Under the pieces are notes generated by a model. It saw only the letters and a program-made list of their open reading frames with translations. It was not told the origin of the DNA and made no database searches. This document shows, piece by piece, positions 1 to 6,412 of a stretch of 6,412 nucleotides of DNA. The translations under genes and the position numbers were made by a program. The number at the start of each line of letters is the position of its first letter. Position 1 is the stretch's first letter. The stretch spans positions 1-6,412 of the forward strand of contig JBOGXB010000093.1 in assembly GCA_050694215.1 (NCBI GenBank), written 5' to 3'. This DNA is from JBOGXB01 sp050694215. Its GTDB lineage: Bacteria; Actinomycetota; CADDZG01; WHSQ01.

Positions 1-795
1 GCCGACACCTTCCACAGCGACCTGCACCCCGACCTCAAGGCCGACTTCATCCTCGCCAATCCGCCGTTCAACATGAGCGACTGGGGAGGAGACCGCCTCC
101 GCGACGACCTCCGGTGGCGACACGGGGCGCCCCCGGTCGGAAACGCGAACTTTGCCTGGATGCAGCACATGATCCATCACCTGTCGCCGACGGGGATGCT
201 CGGTCTCGTCCTCGCCAACGGGTCGATGTCGTCGAACACCTCGGGGGAGGGCGAGATCCGCAGGAGCATCGTGGAGGCCGATCTGGTCGACTGCATGGTG
301 GCGCTGCCCGGCCAGCTCTTCTACGGGACGCAGATCCCCGCTTGCCTGTGGTTCATCGCCCGCGACAAGTCCGGGAAGCCTACGAGGGGCGGAAGGACAC
401 TCCGCGATCGGCGAGGGGAGGTGCTGTTCATCGACGCTCGCAAGCTCGGGACGATGGTGAGCCGCACGCAGAAGGAGCTAACGGCGGAGGACATCTCCCG
501 CATCGCCGACACCTACGACGCCTGGCGTGGGCAGGAGGAGGAGTACGAGGACGTCTCCGGCTTCTGCAAAGCCGCGACCCTGGAGGAGATCCGCCGGCAC
601 GGACATGTCCTCACCCCCGGACGCTACGTCGGCGCCGAGGACGCCGAGGACGATGACGAGCCGTTCGAGGAGAAGATGAAGCGGCTGGTCGCCGAGCTCG
701 CGGGCCAGAGGGCCGAGGCCGCAGGTCTCGATGCTGCCATTGCGGAGAACCTGGTTCTGCTTGGATACCCTCTCGAGCAGAAGAAGGACTCATGA
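1..795 (+). CDS. hsdM: Type I RM DNA methyltransferase subunit HsdM, C-terminal part (5' truncated by window edge)
   Basis: HsdM is the N6-adenine methyltransferase subunit of a type I RM enzyme; with HsdS it forms the M2S methylase that protects host DNA. The reading frame is open from base 1 and gives 264 residues; full HsdM proteins are usually around 500, so the N-terminal helical domain and SAM-binding motif I lie outside the window. The catalytic motif IV NPPF is at residues 20-23 (bases 58-69) in the context DFILANPPFNMSDW. Typical HsdM blocks follow: GMLGLVLANGSMS, ALPGQLFYGTQIPACLWFIARDK and FIDARKLG. The last ~50 residues are charged and helical (EEKMKRLVAEL), as in the HsdM tail that contacts HsdS. 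The ATG at 73 lies after the catalytic motif and is not the real start. The stop overlaps an ATG (ATGA, 792-795), the usual form of an hsdM-hsdS junction, but what follows is not hsdS. Product assignment is firm; intactness of the missing half is unknown. Confidence 0.95.
   Translation, partial: ADTFHSDLHPDLKADFILANPPFNMSDWGGDRLRDDLRWRHGAPPVGNANFAWMQHMIHHLSPTGMLGLVLANGSMSSNTSGEGEIRRSIVEADLVDCMVALPGQLFYGTQIPACLWFIARDKSGKPTRGGRTLRDRRGEVLFIDARKLGTMVSRTQKELTAEDISRIADTYDAWRGQEEEYEDVSGFCKAATLEEIRRHGHVLTPGRYVGAEDAEDDDEPFEEKMKRLVAELAGQRAEAAGLDAAIAENLVLLGYPLEQKKDS
346..771 (+). repeat. hsdM-tail repeat, copy A (within upstream hsdM)
   Basis: These 142 codons (from CLWFIARDK to LLGYP) align without gaps to copy C at 2347-2772. 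By hand count 107 of 142 residues are identical, with exact blocks such as DRRGEVLFIDARKLGTM and EEIRRHGHVLTPGRYVG. A short piece recurs as degenerate copy B near 1649-1723. Copies A and C diverge completely after LG[YW]P, so they are related alleles and not a recent exact duplication. Confidence 0.9.
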
Positions 796-842
796 ACTCG
801 ACTGTCGCCTCCGGCCGGATCACATCGAGCAGTGCTAGCTGA
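792..842 (+). other. Vestigial start of a lost downstream cistron (16-residue mini-ORF)
   Basis: The ATG at 792 overlaps the hsdM stop as ATGA and has a purine-rich AAGAAGGA (781-788) just upstream, only 3 nt from the ATG. It opens MNSTVASGRITSSSAS and stops at 840-842, inside the next gene. The arrangement is what one expects for a translationally coupled hsdS or accessory gene whose body has been replaced. It could equally be chance; as a peptide it has no recognisable function. Confidence 0.25.
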
Positions 843-1317
843 AGTGGATCTCGATCGTGCTCTAGACGTTCTCCGGGCCCTGCACGACGAAGAGGCCGCC
901 TACGTCCTCGTCGGTGCTCTTGCGTTGAACCTTCATGGCCTGCCGCGGGCGACCGAAGACCTCGACATCTTCGTGCGCGCCGAGAGCGAGAACATCGAGC
1001 GGGTTCGCAAAGCCTTGCGTCGCGTGTGGGACGATCCTGAGATCGAGGACGTCAGCGCCGATGATCTGGGCGGCGACTACCCGGTCATCCGATACGGCCC
1101 GCCGGGAGAAGACTTCGTGATCGACCTCATCAGCCGTTTGGGCGAGGCCATGCGTTTCGAGGACCTCATGTTCGAGACAATTGTCGTGAACGATGTGCCC
1201 GTCCGGATCGCGACGCCCACTACCCTGTACGAGATGAAACGAGCAACGATGAGACCGCAGGATCGGGCCGACGCAGCCGCCCTCAAGCGAAGGTTCGACC
1301 TGCAAGAGGAAGACTGA
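832..1317 (+). CDS. Nucleotidyltransferase-fold protein (DUF6036/AbiEii-like), possible toxin-antitoxin or defence component
   Basis: The 161-residue protein has the signature of minimal nucleotidyltransferases: VGALALNLHGLPRATEDLDIFV at about residues 27-48, with the small-residue G28-A29 turn, H35, R39, T41 and the metal-binding pair D43/D45. D98 in FVIDLIS is a good third acidic residue. The C-terminal TPTTLYEMKRATMRPQDRADAAAL (128-151) resembles the helix-plus-RxxDRxDA segment of this group. Such proteins transfer a nucleotide to RNA or protein, and several act as toxins or antitoxins; the substrate here cannot be read. The start is GTG 832; GTG 844 is a second in-frame option. There is no clear ribosome binding site for either, so translation may depend on re-initiation after hsdM, whose stop lies 36 nt upstream in the same frame. 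The stop shares one base with the next gene (TGATG), so the two are almost certainly coupled. The fold is confident; the biological role is inferred. Confidence 0.82.
   Translation: MLAEVDLDRALDVLRALHDEEAAYVLVGALALNLHGLPRATEDLDIFVRAESENIERVRKALRRVWDDPEIEDVSADDLGGDYPVIRYGPPGEDFVIDLISRLGEAMRFEDLMFETIVVNDVPVRIATPTTLYEMKRATMRPQDRADAAALKRRFDLQEED
1305..1310 (+). promoter_or_regulatory. Ribosome binding site for the 82-residue partner gene
   Basis: AGAGGA lies 6 nt before the ATG at 1317, within the last codons of the nucleotidyltransferase gene. It supports ATG 1317 as the start and coupled translation of the pair. Confidence 0.7.
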
Positions 1318-1565
1318 TGCCGCTCCGTAGGTTCCGAAGCCTCGATGAAGCATCGCGAGCGCTGTGGATGGACCCCACAGATCCGAGGCTGCTGAAGGTC
1401 ATCCGTGGCGTGTTGAGGCGCGCCGGATGGGTTGAGGCCCTTGCCTTCTCGCGCGGGGTCCAGCGCTTCCGGTCGATCGAGGAAGCCGACGAGCAGCGCG
1501 AGCACCTGATGAAGGAGCGAGTCGGCCGCCTTCGAGCCCGGCGGCATACCGAGGGAACCGAATGA
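1317..1565 (+). CDS. Small protein of unknown function, partner of the nucleotidyltransferase
   Basis: An 82-residue, strongly basic, soluble protein with no signal peptide or membrane segment. I cannot name a family with certainty; from memory, similar short proteins with an 'xRFRSLEEA...ALWxDPxDPRL' pattern occur beside nucleotidyltransferases of this type. The sequence contains an internal echo: RRFRSLDEA (residues 4-12) and QRFRSIEEA (49-57). Between them lie ALWMDPTDPRL (15-25) and a basic, probably helical stretch. The C-terminus is very charged (KERVGRLRARRH). ATG 1317 overlaps the upstream stop and has a good ribosome binding site. The stop overlaps another ATG as ATGA at 1562-1565. 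Size and coupling would suit a small antitoxin, regulator or substrate-binding partner of the enzyme, but that role is inference from context only. Confidence 0.75.
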   Translation: MPLRRFRSLDEASRALWMDPTDPRLLKVIRGVLRRAGWVEALAFSRGVQRFRSIEEADEQREHLMKERVGRLRARRHTEGTE

Positions 1566-1725
1566 CCTATCCGAGCTCAGCCACGCTCGACACGCCGCCG
1601 ATGACCCGGTCATGTGCCACCCAACGCGCGCGTCCGCAAGCGCGTGCGGAATCCTGCAAAGCCGCGATCCTCGAGGAGAATCGACGGCACGCCCAGTCCT
1701 CACCCCCGGCCGGTACGTGGGTCGG
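1562..1725 (+). pseudogene. Degenerate hsdM-tail remnant (copy B), frameshifted
   Basis: From about 1649 the DNA is recognisably the hsdM tail. In frame it reads ESCKAAILEENRRHA, against FCKAATLEEIRRHG in copy A. Relative to copies A and C one base is missing near 1692-1695, after which the matching peptide VLTPGRYVG continues in another frame (bases ~1696-1722). Homology ends at about 1725 and no tail terminus is present. Some bases match copy A and others copy C (for example CTCGAGGAG and GGTACGTGGG as in C), so this is a third allele. The ATG at 1562 forms ATGA with the upstream stop, has GAGGGA at 1551-1556, and enters the hsdM-tail frame correctly after ~30 unrelated residues. It may therefore mark the start of an internally deleted hsdM. 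A 64-codon ORF (to 1756) could still be translated, but it is very unlikely to be functional. Confidence 0.75.
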
Positions 1726-1752
1726 ACGGGCCCATGAGCAGGCGAAACGGCG

Positions 1753-1781
1753 TTGACTGCCGGGTCCTCCCCCGATATCCT
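1753..1781 (+). promoter_or_regulatory. Candidate sigma70/sigmaA-type promoter upstream of the terminator
   Basis: TTGACT (1753-1758; 5 of 6 to the -35 consensus) is separated by exactly 17 nt from TATCCT (1776-1781; 4 of 6 to TATAAT and a full match to the actinobacterial TAnnnT form). The expected transcription start is about 1787-1789, a few bases before the hairpin at 1795. In GC-rich DNA such a pair is less common by chance, but no transcript data are available. It would drive the NYN gene and perhaps hsdS-hsdR if the terminator is read through. Confidence 0.4.
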
Positions 1782-1794
1782 TCATGCATCTACT

Positions 1795-1837
1795 CCCTGC
1801 TGGATCAGCCTTCGGGCCTCTGGCGGGGTTTTGTTTT
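1795..1837 (+). terminator. Rho-independent terminator hairpin with U-tract
   Basis: The 5' arm 1795-1810 pairs with 1815-1828 around a stable TTCG tetraloop (1811-1814). The stem has 10 base pairs (1795-1804 with 1819-1828, three of them G-T wobbles), an internal loop (TCA against C), then GCC/GGC closing the loop. It is followed directly by TTTTGTTTT (1829-1837). It lies between the hsdM-tail remnant and the broken NYN gene, reading in the direction of the operon. It would end transcription coming from hsdM and the nucleotidyltransferase pair, or act as an attenuator in the leader of the promoter just upstream. Confidence 0.8.
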
Positions 1838-1906
1838 GCCCGTTGGAACGGCCGGCGCGATCGCAGAGGGTATCCGGTCCCACGCCGCCTGAGCCCGCCA
1901 CCAAGC

Positions 1907-2302
1907 GCTGTCGCCTTCATCGACGGACAGAATCTCTTCGACGCGGCCAAGGAGGCCTTCGGGTACACCTTCCCGAACTACGATGCCCCGGCGCTCGCCC
2001 GTGAGGTCTGCCGGGCCTCCGGCTGGGTTCTCGAGAAGGTCTACTTCTACACCGGCATCCCCAGTGCCCCAGGACAACCCATTCTGGCACCACTTCTGGA
2101 CGGCAAAGCTTGGCGTCATGGGGACCCGCGGCGTGGTGATGTTCTCGCGCCACCTCAGGTACCGGAACCAGACCGTTGAACTTCCGGACGGAGGGACCAC
2201 GCCCGCGCTCGTCGGTCAGGAGAAGGGAGTGTTCGCTTCGACCGCGCCCTGTACGACCGCTGCATCGACCATACCGACTACCGCAGGAGCTTCAAGTCAT
2301 GA
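1907..2302 (+). pseudogene. Broken NYN-domain (LabA/DUF88-like, PIN-fold RNase) gene
   Basis: NYN proteins are PIN-fold metal-dependent RNases. The start of the domain is clear at 1910-2066: VAFIDGQNLFDAAKEAFGYT, with the first catalytic Asp in FIDGQNL, through VYFYTGIPSA. Then the frame changes by one at the CCCC run 2067-2070, and the domain goes on in the next frame as DNPFWHHFWTAKLGVMG, FSRHLRYRNQTVELPDG and LVGQEKG (to ~2230). The C-terminus follows back in the first frame, RFDRALYDRCIDHTDYR (2234-2284), with a stop at 2300-2302. From memory, relatives carry roughly 90-100 residues between GQEKG and the DRALYDxCID end, including the later acidic SQDQDLSE-type active-site residues; these are absent here. 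No ATG, GTG or TTG lies in frame between 1787 and FIDGQNL, so the start is also missing. Three separate lesions make loss of function nearly certain. Confidence 0.85.
2285..2289 (+). promoter_or_regulatory. Ribosome binding site for ATG 2299
   Basis: AGGAG lies 9 nt before ATG 2299, inside the last codons of the NYN remnant. The ATG overlaps the NYN stop as ATGA. This is the evidence that an hsdM once started here, and that the truncated fusion may still be translated. Confidence 0.55.
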
Positions 2303-2346
2303 CGGCCGCAGGTGGAAACTCCAACGGTCCGGCTCGCGGAGGTGAC

Positions 2347-2772
2347 CTGTGGCGCATCTCCCGCGACAGGTCCGGCAAGCCGACGAAGGGCGGCAAGCCC
2401 CTCAGCGACCGGCGAGGCGAGGTGCTGTTCATCGACGCCCGCAAGCTCGGGACGATGACGAGCCGCACGCAGAAGGAGCTGACCAACGACGACATCACGC
2501 GGATCGCCGACACCTACCACGCCTGGCGTGGCCAGGAAGGCGAGTACGAGGACGCCTCGGGCTTATGCAAGGCAGCCGCTCTCGAGGAGATCCGCCGCCA
2601 CGGCCACGTCCTCACCCCCGGACGGTACGTGGGCGGCGCGGATGGCGAGGATGATGCGGAACCCTTCGAGGAGAAGATGGACCGCTTGGTAAGGCAACTG
2701 CGAGAGCAACAGGCGGGGGCCGCCAAGCTGCACACGACGATCGCGCGGAATCTCGCTGAGCTAGGGTGGCCG
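2347..2772 (+). repeat. hsdM-tail repeat, copy C
   Basis: This is the gap-free partner of 346-771 (142 codons each, about 75% amino-acid identity by hand count). Differences concentrate in the last 35 residues, the HsdS-contacting coiled region, while the RRGEVLFIDARKLGTM and EEIRRHGHVLTPGRYVG blocks are identical or nearly so. Confidence 0.9.
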
Positions 2773-2820
2773 AGAGGGGCATATCCACCGGACACGACCG
2801 CAGTCGTCACCACGAACTCG

Positions 2821-2826
2821 AAGGAG
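2821..2826 (+). promoter_or_regulatory. Ribosome binding site for hsdS
   Basis: AAGGAG stands 7 nt before ATG 2834, inside the end of the deleted hsdM, and fixes the hsdS start. Confidence 0.8.
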
Positions 2827-2833
2827 TCTCCAC

Positions 2834-4081
2834 ATGGCGCGTGAGTGGCGCGATATGGAATGGGGGGATCTGGCTACTCTCCAATATGGAAAGGGACTCC
2901 GCGGATATGAGAACGCGAGCGGCCGATATCGAGTCTTCGGCACAAACGGACCAATCGGCTGGCACGATGAGGCCTTATCAGACCATCCAACTGTAGTCGT
3001 CGGACGCAAGGGTGCGTATCGCGGAATCCACTACTCGTCGGAGCCCTGCTTTGTGATCGACACCGCGTTCTATCTGGAGCCTCGGGTCGAGTTCGACATG
3101 CGGTGGGCGTATTACGAGCTACTTACCCACGACATCAACAGCATGGACAGCGGCTCGGCGATCCCGTCTACAAGCCGGGATGCTTTCTACCGTCTACCGA
3201 TTCGGGTTCCAGTCGATCTCGGGGAGCAGCGCGCTATCGCCCACATCCTCGGATCCCTGGATGACAAGATCGAGCTGAGCCGGCGGATGAACGAGACGCT
3301 CGAGGGAATCGCTCGGGCGATCTTCAAGTCGTGGTTCGTGGACTTCGATCCCGTCCGCGCCAAGGCCGAAGGCCGCGATCCCGGCCTACCTAAGCCTCTC
3401 GCCGCCCTCTTCCCCGACCGCTTCGTGGCCTCTGACCTCGGCGACATCCCGGAACGCTGGAATGTGATCACGATCGGTGAAGCATGCGTGGTCGTTGACT
3501 GTCTCCACTCGAAGAAGCCACAAAGGCAAGAGTCTGGGCCATTCTTGCTCCAGCTCTGGAACATCCGCGATGACGGACTCCTTGACATGCGGGACCCGTA
3601 CTGCATCGATGAAGGAGACTATGACCTCTGGGTCAGCAGGATGGAGGCATCGCCGGGGGATTGCGTCATTACGAACGTCGGCCGGGTTGGCGCGGCGGCG
3701 CAGGTTCCTTCAGGTATGAAGGCTGCGCTGGGTAGGAACATGACAGGCTTGCGCTGCCGGCCGGAGTTTCGTTATCCCACTTTCTTGATTCAGTGCCTTC
3801 TTTCCGATGCAATGCGCGATGAGATCGCGTTGCGTACGGACTCTGGCACGATCCTCGACTCTCTCAATGTGCGCAACATCCCGAAGCTGCGCTGCGTGAA
3901 GGCGGATGACATGGTGATGGGCTCCCTCGAGTCTGGACTTCGTCCAATTAGATCGCGGATGGAGCAGTGTTTAGTTGAGGCTCGCACCCTGGCTGCGGTG
4001 CGCGACGCGGTGCTACCAAAGCTCATCTCCGGCGAGCTGCCACTGGGGGATGCTGAGCGCCTGATCGATTCAGCCGTCTAG
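2834..4081 (+). CDS. hsdS: Type I RM specificity subunit HsdS
   Basis: HsdS recognises the bipartite DNA target and holds two HsdM and two HsdR subunits. The 415 residues show the full two-half plan. Target recognition domain (TRD) 1 is about 1-125, with YGKGLRGYENASGRY, FGTNGPIGWH and VVVGRKGAYRGI. The central conserved helix is about 128-190, with GEQRAIAHILGSLDDKIEL and the family-typical FKSWFVDFDPVRAKAEGRDP. TRD2 is about 200-355, with IPERWNVITIGEAC, PGDCVITNVGRVG and SLNVRNIP. The C-terminal conserved helix is about 364-405, ending AVLPKLISGELPL. No frameshift or internal stop is seen, so the gene looks functional. Base composition differs along the gene: I count 50% GC in 3781-3840 (TRD2) against 72% in 3361-3420 (central region), the usual sign that recognition domains were exchanged between alleles. 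The recognition sequence cannot be read from the protein. Confidence 0.96.
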   Translation: MAREWRDMEWGDLATLQYGKGLRGYENASGRYRVFGTNGPIGWHDEALSDHPTVVVGRKGAYRGIHYSSEPCFVIDTAFYLEPRVEFDMRWAYYELLTHDINSMDSGSAIPSTSRDAFYRLPIRVPVDLGEQRAIAHILGSLDDKIELSRRMNETLEGIARAIFKSWFVDFDPVRAKAEGRDPGLPKPLAALFPDRFVASDLGDIPERWNVITIGEACVVVDCLHSKKPQRQESGPFLLQLWNIRDDGLLDMRDPYCIDEGDYDLWVSRMEASPGDCVITNVGRVGAAAQVPSGMKAALGRNMTGLRCRPEFRYPTFLIQCLLSDAMRDEIALRTDSGTILDSLNVRNIPKLRCVKADDMVMGSLESGLRPIRSRMEQCLVEARTLAAVRDAVLPKLISGELPLGDAERLIDSAV

Positions 4082-4085
4082 GGAG
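4082..4085 (+). promoter_or_regulatory. Ribosome binding site for hsdR
   Basis: GGAG, directly after the hsdS stop, lies 4 nt before ATG 4090. The other nearby ATG (4086) runs into a stop after four codons, so 4090 is the start. The 8-nt gap after hsdS implies one transcript. Confidence 0.6.
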
Positions 4086-4089
4086 ATGA

Positions 4090-6412
<2,323 letters not shown>

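Larger units (their letters stand above)
2299..2844 (+). pseudogene. hsdM: Internally deleted hsdM: short N-terminus fused to the C-terminal tail
   Basis: ATG 2299 opens a 181-residue frame: MTAAGGNSNGPARGGDLW, then RISRDRSGKPTKGG and the whole HsdM tail (FIDARKLGTM, RIADTYHAWRGQE, EEIRRHGHVLTPGRYVG, EEKMDRLVRQL). All methyltransferase motifs, including SAM-binding motif I and NPPF, are gone; around 330 residues are missing compared with a normal HsdM. The first ~18 residues look like a typical HsdM N-terminus (a Gly/Asn-rich leader, then an LW before the usual AADxLR helix). The fusion point sits at CTG TGG (2347-2352), a sequence also present in the CLWFIARDK region of copy A, so a deletion between two LW codon pairs would explain it. 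The 23 residues after LGWP, and an 11-nt overlap with hsdS, show that this is the native hsdM of the downstream hsdS. It cannot methylate; an HsdS-binding tail peptide may still be made. Confidence 0.75.

Noticed and set aside
73..795. Treating ATG 73 as the hsdM start
   Set aside because: The frame is open to base 1 and the catalytic NPPF at 58-69 would be excluded.
862..1703. Minus-strand open frames over the nucleotidyltransferase and small gene (163 and 208 residues)
   Set aside because: They have low-complexity shadow composition and no motif; the plus strand has clear nucleotidyltransferase residues and coupled starts.
1741..1900. tRNA or other structured RNA gene in the non-coding gap
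   Set aside because: No cloverleaf or T-arm (GTTCRA-type) sequence is present; the only strong structure is the terminator hairpin.
2067..2070. CCCC run as a phase-variation or programmed frameshift site
   Set aside because: Four bases are too short for a slippery phase-variable tract, and the gene has two other lesions, so decay is the simpler reading.
1784..2179. A 131-residue gene from ATG 1784 through the NYN start
   Set aside because: The first ~40 residues are translated terminator and leader with no resemblance to protein, the ATG lies upstream of the predicted transcript start, and the frame leaves the NYN domain after 2070.

Overview
This is a GC-rich bacterial window (67-72% GC in the conserved hsd segments I counted by hand). 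An actinobacterium or similar high-GC lineage is plausible, but nothing here fixes the taxon. All genes read left to right. The window is most of a type I restriction-modification (RM) locus that has accumulated accessory genes and gene debris between its methyltransferase and specificity genes.

Layout: (1) 1-795, the 3' half of hsdM, entering at the left edge with its catalytic NPPF motif. (2) 832-1565, a tightly coupled two-gene cassette: a nucleotidyltransferase-fold protein with the look of a toxin-antitoxin or AbiEii/DUF6036-type enzyme, followed by an 82-residue partner of unknown function. (3) 1562-1725, a frameshifted scrap of an hsdM tail. (4) 1753-1837, a candidate promoter followed at once by a strong intrinsic terminator. 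(5) 1907-2302, a broken NYN-domain (PIN-like RNase) gene with a +1 frameshift and a large internal deletion. (6) 2299-2844, a second hsdM reduced to its first ~18 residues fused in frame to its C-terminal tail. (7) 2834-4081, an intact hsdS. (8) 4090-6412, hsdR, running off the right edge after its nuclease and helicase motifs.

How the genes fit together: HsdM (modification), HsdS (recognition) and HsdR (cleavage and translocation) make the type I enzyme. hsdS and hsdR follow a deleted hsdM, so the only catalytically plausible HsdM in view is the upstream copy, whose tail is about 75% identical to the deleted one (107 of 142 residues by hand count). The three hsdM-tail copies differ from each other. 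This suggests that pieces of related but distinct RM loci were joined, with cargo genes (NTase pair, NYN) caught between hsdM tails. The best candidate for something little described is the NTase plus 82-residue pair between hsdM and hsdS. The repeated 'cargo followed by truncated hsdM' architecture is the main structural surprise.
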